From: Pseudomonas cremoricolorata DSM 17059 = NBRC 16634
Lineage (GTDB): Bacteria > Pseudomonadota > Gammaproteobacteria > Pseudomonadales > Pseudomonadaceae
Direction of reading: 5' to 3'
Length of the DNA stretch: 64,000 nt
NCBI RefSeq assembly: GCF_000425745.1
Contig: NZ_AUEA01000007.1
Location: 248,001-312,000, forward strand
Position numbers and translations under genes: made by a program. A model generated the notes under the pieces. The model was not told the DNA's origin and searched no databases. It saw nothing but the letters and a program-made list of their open reading frames with translations. Positions 27,733 through 37,033 of the stretch are shown piece by piece; position 1 is the first letter of the stretch; each line of letters starts with the position of its first letter.

Positions 27733-30159
27733 ATGGCCAGACCAACGTTAACGCAATACCTGACGTACATGAAACAGCAACCGCGAACTTATGAATGGGG
27801 TGCTTTGTTAGTGTACGACCGCTATAAAACCAACCGGCTGTTGGCGCAGGAATACATCGCACGTTTCCAGGGGGGCGACTGGATCAAACCTGTCAATGTG
27901 CGCAAGGAAACTGAAACCGGCAGTTGGACCGATGTGTCCGATCTCACCAGCGGTTCACCGCTCTTGTCGTTCATCAACTCCAATATTGGCGGGTCGGCGG
28001 CCAAATTGAGCATTCCCATGCTTGGCGGCAAGATCAAGACCTTGCGTCAGCGGCCTGGTAGTTCTCAGATCGAGTTGACCGGCCTGTCGACCCTGGACCC
28101 GCTGACCGCGCCGCGTCTGGACATGAATATCAAGCTGGACACCGAAAGCAGTGGCTCGATCAGCGGAGAGGGGCGGGTGGTCCTGGATTTGAGCAATGGT
28201 TCGGGATACAGCTTCGTCGTGTCTCCCTGGAAGGACTTGAACGACAAGGTCGGCGCTGCCATCCGCAGCGAATTCGAGAAACGCCCTCTCGCAGAACGTG
28301 TCTGGGTGATCAACACGCTCAAACCTGTGGAAGGTGAGCTCAAGCCCACTTCGTTCACCGTGCGCACCCACTCCCTGGCCCGGGCAGGAGTGACCTTGGC
28401 CAGCGAGGATCCAGCGGAACTGGAAGAGGGTGCGGTGCTGGTAGGCATTGCCTTCAACGACGAAACCGGCGGCACATTCCCGACCGCCGACAAAGATTTG
28501 CCCTATTTGCTTCCTGAAACCGCGTCGAGCAGCCCCGAGGCATACTCGGCAAACATCATCATCAAGCATGAACACTGGGTCAAGAACCTGCTGGTCAAGA
28601 TGATCAAGTCCATTCCGGAGTTCGCCGGGCTCACCCCGGAGTACGAACAACAAGGCAGGTTCGTGGTCCAGGCGAACTTTGGTCATCTGGCGCAAACCTT
28701 CGACGAAGTACATCGCACGGGCGAGGGTTATTTCCACTGGGGGAAATTGCTTGGCACCAGCCTGATAGCGGACCCGGCGCTGAGTCGGGCGCATTTCAGA
28801 TTTGCCGACGACACCATAGCGTTCGAGTGGCGGTGCACGGTGCCGGCCACTGTCGAGTGTGAATTCGAGTGGAGTGGAATGGTCATCAAAGGCACGCGCA
28901 GTTATCGCAGCGGTTTCGTGTTGAAGAAAGCGTACACGCTGGCCGTGGGGGCGACGGGCAGTGTAGTGCTGCAGGCGGGCGCCAGCCAGCTGGAGCACTC
29001 CTTGAGCAATGACGACACAACGGACGTTCGGCACATCTTCCAGAATTTCTACACCGATCAGGTGTTGCCGGTCCTCGAAACCAAGATACAGGGCAAATTC
29101 GACAGTTTCACCGGAGCCATCGAAAAGGCCGGACCTTCCATCGATGTGCTGCGCCTCAATGGTTTGCTGTTCCGCAGCGATAACGCCGTGACTCCTGAAA
29201 GTGTGCGCGCACCTGGCGATCTGTCGCTGTTGGGCACCTTGGCACCAAAGCTGACCGCTTTCGCCATTGAACCGCTCAATCCGACGATTGCCGCTTCCAC
29301 CCGTCAGGCGTTCGAGCTCAAGCCTGCGCCCGCGGGCACGCCGACCTGGGCCGTCGAACATCTGCCCGGGGGGCAGGGTGAGAAGGGGAGTATCGAGGAT
29401 GGCCTCTACACTCCACCGACCAGCGCGCAAATATCAGGCACTTCACTACGCGTCCTGATCAGTGCAAAGGTGGGCGACAAGGTCGCCTACAGCCTGGTCA
29501 CAGTCGTGCCCAAGAGTATCGCGGTGTTCCCATTCCTGCAAACAGTGAATTTCGCCACTGTTCCGAGCAATCCGCCCCGGCACGTGCTGGTAGGCGGCGC
29601 GTTGGATGCGGCGCTGCAATGGCGCACCACTGACGGCTTCAAGGGCAAGATCCGCCCAGCCGAGCCTTATGGCCGGGATGCGGATCTCAGTATTCCTCAG
29701 GGCATGGACGTGCGTGTCTATGAAGCGCCGGTGCATTCCCCAGGCGCTCCAGGTACTGCAGGCATGATGATCCAGAGAGATCGCGTGGAAGTGACCGGCC
29801 ATGGCGCCACTGCCGGGATCGACCTGCTGGTGCCTTGGCAAAGTCCCACCGCGACGATCAAGGTGGTGAAGCAGGGTGCAGGACTCAAGCTCAGCCTGTG
29901 GGTAGCCTCCTGGACCGGCGGAGAAGTCGAGGTGCCTGTGGCCAATACAATGTGGTTCACGATCGTCGGCAGTAAAGCCGTGGATCCTGCCACTGGCGTT
30001 TACCCCCCAGGCGACACCGGCGACTACACCGTCCTGGCGGCTGCCGATAAAACGTCCAACGTTCTGACCTGGGGCTATATCAGCCTGCCGCTGCCCTACG
30101 ACCTGAACTACGAACAGTTGCTGAAGTATGTGCAACTTCGTTCCACAGTGAGGTACTGA
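27733..30159 (+). CDS. TULIP-family P47-like protein with Ig-like C-terminal domains
   Basis: An 808-residue protein without a signal peptide. The N-terminal TYEWGALLVYDRYKTNRLL (Trp22, Asn34, Tyr41) resembles the start of clostridial P47/OrfX proteins, lipid-binding TULIP-fold partners in botulinum gene clusters. The LPYLLPE, NIIIKHEHWVKNLLVKMI order near 250-300 also fits from memory. From about 510 come Ig-like (Big) segments (GSIEDGLYTPPTSA). The final ~100 residues (LKLSLWVASWTGGEVEVP) recur in 45526-47049. Start: ATG at 27733, nine bases after GGAG (27720-27723). Two bases separate it from the paralogue 30162-32990, clearly one operon. The family call is from memory, not a search. Confidence 0.6.
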   Translation: MARPTLTQYLTYMKQQPRTYEWGALLVYDRYKTNRLLAQEYIARFQGGDWIKPVNVRKETETGSWTDVSDLTSGSPLLSFINSNIGGSAAKLSIPMLGGKIKTLRQRPGSSQIELTGLSTLDPLTAPRLDMNIKLDTESSGSISGEGRVVLDLSNGSGYSFVVSPWKDLNDKVGAAIRSEFEKRPLAERVWVINTLKPVEGELKPTSFTVRTHSLARAGVTLASEDPAELEEGAVLVGIAFNDETGGTFPTADKDLPYLLPETASSSPEAYSANIIIKHEHWVKNLLVKMIKSIPEFAGLTPEYEQQGRFVVQANFGHLAQTFDEVHRTGEGYFHWGKLLGTSLIADPALSRAHFRFADDTIAFEWRCTVPATVECEFEWSGMVIKGTRSYRSGFVLKKAYTLAVGATGSVVLQAGASQLEHSLSNDDTTDVRHIFQNFYTDQVLPVLETKIQGKFDSFTGAIEKAGPSIDVLRLNGLLFRSDNAVTPESVRAPGDLSLLGTLAPKLTAFAIEPLNPTIAASTRQAFELKPAPAGTPTWAVEHLPGGQGEKGSIEDGLYTPPTSAQISGTSLRVLISAKVGDKVAYSLVTVVPKSIAVFPFLQTVNFATVPSNPPRHVLVGGALDAALQWRTTDGFKGKIRPAEPYGRDADLSIPQGMDVRVYEAPVHSPGAPGTAGMMIQRDRVEVTGHGATAGIDLLVPWQSPTATIKVVKQGAGLKLSLWVASWTGGEVEVPVANTMWFTIVGSKAVDPATGVYPPGDTGDYTVLAAADKTSNVLTWGYISLPLPYDLNYEQLLKYVQLRSTVRY

Positions 30160-30161
30160 GC

Positions 30162-32990
30162 ATGGTCACCCATTCCAAACAAGACCTTATCAACCAGTTG
30201 GCCAAAGGCGACGCCCTGCACGGCTGGGGTGCGATCATCGCGCTGGGGCGTGACGCGCTCAATCGACGCCTGCTCACGCGCTATGTCGAAGGGTTCGCCG
30301 CACAGACGTTCATTCCACCCATCAGTGGTGAAGGGTTCCTGGATGCCAACCTGAGCGAAAAGTTTGTATTCGATCAGTTGCTGCTCGGCCCATTGCAGTT
30401 GTCGTTCAAGCACGCCTCAGGCAGTACCAGGGAGCTGACCGTCACTCTGGAGCTGATCGCAGGCCGTTGCAGCTCCATTGCGCAGTGGCCAGGCGAGCCA
30501 AAGCGGCTCAGGAGAAGCCATAGCCTGCATCAGGGTATGGGCTATCGATTGGAAGTGACACTGCCCCTCACGCTGCAAACGATGTCGTTCGCCAACCAGA
30601 CTCAAGTTGTGCTTGATCTGCAGCAGGCGTCCGCTGCCTGCTGCACCTTGGGCAGCACCGAAGTGGCGCAACGGAAAATGGGCGAATTCCTGCTGGATCA
30701 GGTGCGAACGCAGTGGGGGCGTGATCCTTTGGTGCCATTGCTGAGCTGTTCGCACGAAGGTTCCGATCCGTTGTCGATCGCGCAGTACTCGATACAGGTG
30801 CAAAAGGCCCCGACCGATATCGGCAATGGTGGCGCTCGCGAAGACGACGGTGCCCTGTTGATTCTCGCGCAACTGCGCGGCTCGCCTACTGCCGGCGTGG
30901 CGCCCCATGCTTTGCCTTACCTGCTGCCTGACAAAGACGATGGCAGTGGCCATCACGACGCAGCATTGCTGCTTGGCAGAAGGCGTTCGAGCTTGGTCGA
31001 AGGGCTCGACGCCGGGATCCTGGAGCACGTGATTCTGCCTGGGGCCTATCAGATTGCGCCTACCGAGCGGCACAGTCCTCACGACCTGATTCTGTTCGCC
31101 GACGTGGTCCCCAGCGAGGCCACCGCTGAGCTGCAGCCGGCGTTGAAGGGGCTCAGTGCGGGGCAGTCACTGAACTTGCAGAGTACCCTGCACGCGGTCG
31201 GGCAGTGGTCGGCACGCAATGTGACCTACCCACTCGCCCACGGCCAGATGGACCAAGGGCGCTACACCGCCTCGGCACTGCAGGACTTTACCGGCGACCA
31301 GCAGGTGGTGGTGATCAGCGCGGAGTCGACCGAGGGCGGCACGCGCAAGGTCCGCTCGGCCGTGGTAGTGGAGGCGGTCGAAGGCGTGTCGATATCGCCG
31401 AAGGTCCTTCTGTGGAACAGAGGCGAGGCGCCGGTGCGTCTTACTGCCTCGTCGGCCGAGGGAGTGGCTTGGTCGTTGCAAGGCACCCGCTTTGGCGAAC
31501 TGCAACGAGATCCCGATGATCCGCAGTCAGCGCTGTTCACACCCAGTGTCAGGGATGCGGCTGCGCCGTTCGAGCTTCAGCGTATCAAGGTCAGCAAAGG
31601 TTCCGAGAGTGGCTATGCGACAGTGGTTATCCTCAACTACAGCTCACCGTTGTCAGTCGAGCCGTTTCATGTGCCGCGCATCGGTGCGTCGGGCACCCAG
31701 ACCTTCAGCCTCTCTGAGTACCCCGGCCAGGCAACCTGGCAACTGGTCGGTACAGGTCACATCGACGCCAACACGGGTGTCTATACCGCGCCGAGTAGCG
31801 ATCCCGGTGATGTCACCGTGGTCATTGGCGTATACGACCGCTTTGCGGGGATTGCCGTCATCGAGCATCAAAACAACCCACCCGCTCAAATCGCTGCTGC
31901 GCAAGAGCGCTGGAAAGAGCTGAACCTGTTCGACGTCAAGCGCAACAATGCCAATCGCAACCGGGTTCTGGCCAACGGCTTGCAACAGGTGGGGATTGAT
32001 ATCGTCCTGGAAACCAAAGAATTCGAAGGCGCGGAGGGTTCCGTGTGGGACCCGGTCAGCGACCTTGAGCTTTCTACGCTGGTGTTGCTGTACGAAGACG
32101 GTACGCCAGTACCAGTGCTGCCGGTGGGCGTAGAGGGTCTGGACCCGGACTTGCCTGCCAACCGTGACAGTTGGGCAGTCAGCAAGCAACGCAATCGCTA
32201 TGACTACCTGCCCACCGGTTCTGGCGCTCCGCCGTTCGAGTCCAGTGTGGCACCTGCCGACGCCAGGCGTACGGTGACCTTCTATGTCTGCTCGACCGAG
32301 GCGGAGGTCAGGCGCTTCAAGGCCAAGTTTCAGGACCAGCGAAACGGTTGGCATTACTCGGACATAAAGGACCAGGGGCGCGGGGTGCTCGAGCTCGAAG
32401 GCGTGCCAACGCCGGCGGTCGATCTGGGCAACTACGCGTTGCAGGCAAAACGAGTCGAGAGCCTTAAAGGTTTCGATCATACCAATGGGGATACCTTCAA
32501 CTATTGGCACTCGACCACGGATTACTGGACCCTGTACGGAAGGCAGATCGTGTTTGCCGGAATCGAGTGGGACAACTCGGCGATGATTCGCTGGGAAAGC
32601 GAAAACAAGAACGAGACCTACTGTAGCTATACCGGCTATGCCTTCAAGCCGCGCCGCCATCCCGATGCAGCACCCGCCTCGCGCGAGATGCAGTATGGCG
32701 CTTCGCTGGAATTGCTGTTGCTCGAAGATCGCGTCAAATCGAATGGGCTGGATCGGCGTTTCAAGGGGCAGGAGAGTGTCGCCGAAGGCACCGTGCTACT
32801 GAGTCTTGAACGCACCTCGAACCTGAGCCATTGGCAATACCAGGATGGCGATGGCGATAACTATCGACTGGAACTCGATAAAGCCTTGTCGTTCACCCTG
32901 ATCGATACGTATGGCTCCCGACACCGGCTCAAGGTCACCTTCGGCAATGTCCCCGACAGTCGAAATTCGCTGACCCTCAATCTCCAGTAA
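30162..32990 (+). CDS. second TULIP-family P47-like protein with Ig-like domains
   Basis: A 942-residue paralogue of the preceding gene product. Trp22, Asn34 and Tyr41 of its N-terminus (GWGAIIALGRDALNRRLLTRY) fall at the same positions as in the 808-residue protein. DDGALLILAQLRG and ALPYLLPD repeat the same order in the middle. Two Ig-like segments follow at about 400-570 (one with GHIDANTGVYTAPSS). The last 370 residues, rich in Trp and Tyr (NYWHSTTDYWTLYGRQIVF), have no counterpart in the first protein and may be a separate effector or binding domain. No signal peptide. GAGG lies just upstream of the ATG. Lipid binding is inferred only. Confidence 0.6.
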   Translation: MVTHSKQDLINQLAKGDALHGWGAIIALGRDALNRRLLTRYVEGFAAQTFIPPISGEGFLDANLSEKFVFDQLLLGPLQLSFKHASGSTRELTVTLELIAGRCSSIAQWPGEPKRLRRSHSLHQGMGYRLEVTLPLTLQTMSFANQTQVVLDLQQASAACCTLGSTEVAQRKMGEFLLDQVRTQWGRDPLVPLLSCSHEGSDPLSIAQYSIQVQKAPTDIGNGGAREDDGALLILAQLRGSPTAGVAPHALPYLLPDKDDGSGHHDAALLLGRRRSSLVEGLDAGILEHVILPGAYQIAPTERHSPHDLILFADVVPSEATAELQPALKGLSAGQSLNLQSTLHAVGQWSARNVTYPLAHGQMDQGRYTASALQDFTGDQQVVVISAESTEGGTRKVRSAVVVEAVEGVSISPKVLLWNRGEAPVRLTASSAEGVAWSLQGTRFGELQRDPDDPQSALFTPSVRDAAAPFELQRIKVSKGSESGYATVVILNYSSPLSVEPFHVPRIGASGTQTFSLSEYPGQATWQLVGTGHIDANTGVYTAPSSDPGDVTVVIGVYDRFAGIAVIEHQNNPPAQIAAAQERWKELNLFDVKRNNANRNRVLANGLQQVGIDIVLETKEFEGAEGSVWDPVSDLELSTLVLLYEDGTPVPVLPVGVEGLDPDLPANRDSWAVSKQRNRYDYLPTGSGAPPFESSVAPADARRTVTFYVCSTEAEVRRFKAKFQDQRNGWHYSDIKDQGRGVLELEGVPTPAVDLGNYALQAKRVESLKGFDHTNGDTFNYWHSTTDYWTLYGRQIVFAGIEWDNSAMIRWESENKNETYCSYTGYAFKPRRHPDAAPASREMQYGASLELLLLEDRVKSNGLDRRFKGQESVAEGTVLLSLERTSNLSHWQYQDGDGDNYRLELDKALSFTLIDTYGSRHRLKVTFGNVPDSRNSLTLNLQ

Positions 32991-33054
32991 ATCCTCCGGC
33001 GCTCGCCCCATACGCACCGGAGCGCAGCGCTGCCTGACAAGCGTGAGTGATACC

Positions 33055-36000
33055 ATGGCAACCACTTCCTACTTGCATTCCAACGCCTTCAACTTTCTCA
33101 GCTTCGTCGCCGGCGGGGTCGACCCGCGAACCGGGCAGTACACCCTGGCCATCGAGTTGCCAGAGTTGCCCGCCAACCAGTTGAATGGTCCTGACCTGCC
33201 GCTGCGCCTGGGCTTCAATCCCTTGAACATACAAGATTCGGGATTCGGCATCGGCTGGAGCCTGAACCTGACCCAGTTCGTGCCGTCCAGTGGCATGCTC
33301 GCTCTGCACACAGGTGAACAGTTCAGGGTCTCCGACAATGGCCCCGGCCATGCGGCTGTCATTCCTGAGCGCAAGATCGAAAGTTTCAAGTTCGAAAACG
33401 TCAGCGACGAGCAAACCCTGTGTTATCGCATCGCGCACAAGTCCGGCCTGGTCGAACTGCTTCAGCCTCAGGCCCCGGACTACAAGGTGGCGCTGCCCGT
33501 TCGGGTATTGGCCCCCTCGGGGCATGGCATTCGCCTGACCTACGAGGTCGTCAAGGGCGTTGCGTGCCTGGCCACCATGGTTGAGGAAAGTGCGCCGGCG
33601 CGCACCTTGCTGCATATCGACTACAGCAGCAACGCCAGAGCGCTGATACACCTGAATCCGAACTCGGCAGCGTCCGCTAGCTACTCCTTGGAGCGCGATG
33701 GCGATGCTCTTTCGGCAGTCATTCTGCCCAGCCAGGATCGGGCACGCTGGACTTTCACCTACCGCCCCATCGGTGCGCTGCGTTGCCTGCAAACCGTCGA
33801 GACGCCGGTGGGCGCGGTCGAGCGCATCGAGTACGAGGAGCAAGGTCATAAACTGCCGGGCAGCCAGGGCAGGTCGGTGCCTTACGTCAAGCGTCATCGA
33901 CTCGAGCCTGGCCAAGGCATGCCAGTGCAAGACACCCGCTATAGCTTCAGCTCGAACAATTTCCTCGGTTACGGAACGGGCATCAGCTGGCAGGACAATG
34001 GCCTGGACAACCTCTATGCATTCACCGGCACAAGCTATGTCTACAGCTCGACCGAAACCCAGTATCGCGACGAACAGCCGGCACGGACCATCGAGCGCAG
34101 CTTCAACCGCTTCCACCTGACCACCTCCGAGGTCACCCGCGAAGACGGTTGCATCCTTAGCAACACGACGACCTACCACGAGGTCCCCAACCTTGCGTTC
34201 AAAGATCAGCCTGAGCATTTCCAGCTACCGCAGCTGGCCAACACCGCCTGGACCCAATCGGGCACTGGCCTGCGCCGCGACGAGCAAGTCAGCACCGACT
34301 ACGACCGCCACGGCAACCTCTTGGTGCAGGTAGAGCCAAGCGGTGTCAAGGAGGTGTTGAGCTACTATCCAAAAGAGTCCAGCGAGGGATGTCCGGCCGA
34401 TCCCGAGGGGTTCGTTCGTCAGCTGAAGTCTCGCAGTCTGGTGCCGTCGAGCGAGGGCGAGGGGGGCACTGAAGCACTACGCACCGACTATACCTACGAG
34501 GCGCTGCCTGGTCTGGATGGCGGGCGTGGCACGCTGCTGCTTAGCAGCCAATCGCTGATCCGGGTCAGCGACGACCTGTGCTTGACGCACATCCAGACCC
34601 AGTACGCGAATGAGGTGAGCGATCCGCTGCGCTATGGCCGTAGCCTGTCCGAAGCGCGCACCATTGGCGGCTTGCGCACCCTCAGCGAATATGCGTATGA
34701 CCTTGTCCAGGTCGAGGGGCGTACCGCGGTCGAGACACGCATGACGGTCTCTGGGTTCGACCACGATACCGCCCAGGCTGACGGCACTCAGCGTCATGCG
34801 CAGAAGACCACTACCCTGCAAGCGTGCGTACTGACAGGCCTGCCACTGCTCAACCATGACGATAATGAAGTGCAGATCGCCTATGCCTACGACGAGCTGC
34901 GACGGGTCATCCGCGAAACGGTTTCCCCTAACGATGAGCGCTACACGGCTACGCGTCACTACAGCTATCATCTGTCCACTGATGGCAGCCAGGCCGTGCA
35001 GGTCGAACAAGACGTCAAGGGCGTCACCAGCTGGACCTACGTCGATGGGCTCAATCGCGTGGTCCGTCGCACCCGTCAGGACCCTGACTACGGCTTGACG
35101 GCGCAGGCCCGACAGGCACAACGCCTTGTCTATACCGCAGCGTACGACGCCCTGGGTCGACTGACCGAAGAAACCGAACATGACTGGCTGGCGCTGAGTG
35201 AATTGCCATTGCGCCGCGCCTTCGAGTACGACGGTTGGGGGCAGCAGTATTGCGAGATCGGCGCCGATGGCGTTCGTAGCTATACGCAGAACGATCCGAT
35301 CGGCACCGTCGACTCCAACGGCCCCATCCTTACCCAATGGCGTAGTTCGGCAGATGGTCAACTGCGAACCGGGAAAACCGTCACCTGGCTCAACCGTTTC
35401 GACAAGCCCAGCCAGGTCGAGCGCTTCAGCTGGGACGACAACGTCCCACGTATCAGCTTGCACCAGTACTTTTACGATGGTTTCGGCCGTACGGCGCGGG
35501 AAGTCGACGGGCGCGGGGCGCAAACCTCGTTCACCTACGACGAATTCGACCGATTGAGCGATCACACGCTCGCCGATGCCGCCGTCGTTCACCGCGACTA
35601 TGCCCCCCATAGCCCGGATGATCTTCCTGTATTGATCAAGGTGGTCGACAAAGGCGTCCATAGCGTCCTGGGCGAGCAGGGATTCGATGGCCTGGACCGT
35701 ATGGTCACGTCGATCACAGGGGGGCGTGAGCGTACCTACCTCTATGCTCAAGGTCAGCGCCAACCGCAGCAGGTCATCACCCCGCGCGGCAACACGATCA
35801 AGTACGTCTATCTCCCGCAATTGGGCGAAGAGCCGCTGCAGCGTGCACTGATCGATTCAGGTGTAGAGGCCGAGTATGAATACGATCCGCAAAACGCTCG
35901 ACTGCTTCGCTGTGTCGAGCAGGATGAGGTTCTGGAGCGGGAATACTTCAGTACTGGCCAGCTTCGCAAAGAAATGCGTGGGCAAGGCGACACCGACTAC

Positions 36001-36828
36001 ACCATGCATTACCTGCACAGCTTGCAAGGGCGTTTGCTGAGTTATACCGATGTGTTAGGCAGCACTCAGTCTTACCACTACAACCCCTTGGGACAACTGG
36101 TGCAAACCGCGCTGGGTACTGTGGCGAGCACCTTCGAGTACGATGAGCTGGGCCGCACCCGGCGCATCTTCACCGAGACCTGTGATGGTGACGGCAGCCG
36201 CCGCAGCCTGGAAACGACCTTGGAATATGACGAGTTCGAGCGCGAAACGCTTCGTCGTTTCGACTTCACAGATTGCGTCCAGACATTGAGCCAGACCTAC
36301 GACGCGGTCGATGCGATGGAGACCAAGACGCTCTGCGAAGGTGATCGGCTGCTGCGCAAGGAGACTTACAGCTACGACAAACGCGGTCGACTGGTCGACT
36401 ACCGCTGCGAAGGCGAAGACGATTACCGGCCCGTCGATCCGTTCGGCAAGTCAATACAGGGCCAGCGTTTCACCTTGGATGCTCTGGACAACATCACTCG
36501 CGTGCGCACGCTATTCGATGGCGGCACGGTCGACGCCCGTTATCAGTTCGAGAATGCCGATGATCCGGCCCAACTCACCAGCATCATCATCAACGGCCTG
36601 GAGGCACAACCGCGCGTGGTGGCACTCGAGTATGACGCCGACGGCAACATGACCTGTGACGATCAGGCGCGGGTGCTCGAATACGATGCCCTTGGCCGTC
36701 TGGTTCGTGTCGATGATAGCTCCGAGGCGCGGGGCGCGACCTATGGCTACGACCCCCTGGACCGTCTGGCCACGCAAGTGGGCCTCGATCTGTCATCGGA
36801 CATGCACAGCAGATCCGTCAACCCCTGA
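33055..36828 (+). CDS. RHS/YD-repeat protein lacking the core and C-terminal tail
   Basis: A 1257-residue paralogue of the RHS protein at 19853-25015, similar from the first residues (LHSNAFNFLSFVAGGVDPRTGQ) through the YD repeats (YGYDPLDRLAT). It stops just where the paralogue continues into its core (YLGHRL to DPTG). Core, cleavage motif and tail are therefore absent. The 200 bp after the stop shows no RHS remnant in any frame I read. It could be a truncated relic, an empty shell, or a TcB-like partner for another chain. The ATG at 33055 is preferred over an in-frame GTG at 33043; neither has a strong ribosome site. It lies 64 bp after the second P47-like gene. Confidence 0.8.
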   Translation: MATTSYLHSNAFNFLSFVAGGVDPRTGQYTLAIELPELPANQLNGPDLPLRLGFNPLNIQDSGFGIGWSLNLTQFVPSSGMLALHTGEQFRVSDNGPGHAAVIPERKIESFKFENVSDEQTLCYRIAHKSGLVELLQPQAPDYKVALPVRVLAPSGHGIRLTYEVVKGVACLATMVEESAPARTLLHIDYSSNARALIHLNPNSAASASYSLERDGDALSAVILPSQDRARWTFTYRPIGALRCLQTVETPVGAVERIEYEEQGHKLPGSQGRSVPYVKRHRLEPGQGMPVQDTRYSFSSNNFLGYGTGISWQDNGLDNLYAFTGTSYVYSSTETQYRDEQPARTIERSFNRFHLTTSEVTREDGCILSNTTTYHEVPNLAFKDQPEHFQLPQLANTAWTQSGTGLRRDEQVSTDYDRHGNLLVQVEPSGVKEVLSYYPKESSEGCPADPEGFVRQLKSRSLVPSSEGEGGTEALRTDYTYEALPGLDGGRGTLLLSSQSLIRVSDDLCLTHIQTQYANEVSDPLRYGRSLSEARTIGGLRTLSEYAYDLVQVEGRTAVETRMTVSGFDHDTAQADGTQRHAQKTTTLQACVLTGLPLLNHDDNEVQIAYAYDELRRVIRETVSPNDERYTATRHYSYHLSTDGSQAVQVEQDVKGVTSWTYVDGLNRVVRRTRQDPDYGLTAQARQAQRLVYTAAYDALGRLTEETEHDWLALSELPLRRAFEYDGWGQQYCEIGADGVRSYTQNDPIGTVDSNGPILTQWRSSADGQLRTGKTVTWLNRFDKPSQVERFSWDDNVPRISLHQYFYDGFGRTAREVDGRGAQTSFTYDEFDRLSDHTLADAAVVHRDYAPHSPDDLPVLIKVVDKGVHSVLGEQGFDGLDRMVTSITGGRERTYLYAQGQRQPQQVITPRGNTIKYVYLPQLGEEPLQRALIDSGVEAEYEYDPQNARLLRCVEQDEVLEREYFSTGQLRKEMRGQGDTDYTMHYLHSLQGRLLSYTDVLGSTQSYHYNPLGQLVQTALGTVASTFEYDELGRTRRIFTETCDGDGSRRSLETTLEYDEFERETLRRFDFTDCVQTLSQTYDAVDAMETKTLCEGDRLLRKETYSYDKRGRLVDYRCEGEDDYRPVDPFGKSIQGQRFTLDALDNITRVRTLFDGGTVDARYQFENADDPAQLTSIIINGLEAQPRVVALEYDADGNMTCDDQARVLEYDALGRLVRVDDSSEARGATYGYDPLDRLATQVGLDLSSDMHSRSVNP

Positions 36829-36851
36829 AGTTCCGCTCGCTATTCGGACGT

Positions 36852-36877
36852 GAAGGCCTGTGCGTGCGCAGGCCTTC
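36852..36877 (+). other. hairpin after the second RHS gene
   Basis: GAAGGCCTG (36852-36860) pairs perfectly with CAGGCCTTC (36869-36877) around eight bases. There is no T tract, so it is at best a weak terminator or an RNA-stabilising 3' structure. Confidence 0.45.
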
Positions 36878-37033
36878 CGGGCCCTGCATTGCGAAGCGAT
36901 GATCGCGCTGTCGACCTGATAAAAATGCCAGTTGTGACGATCGTCTGCCAACGATTCAATGCGTCAAGCCCCGACTTCGCCCCGCAATGAATAGCGTTCC
37001 CCCTGGACGTAACCATTACGCAAGGATCAGGAC

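Noticed and set aside
32994..33025. CTCCGG/CCGGAG inverted repeat between the second P47-like gene and the RHS gene as a terminator
   Set aside because: The loop is long and no T tract follows; the genes are probably cotranscribed.
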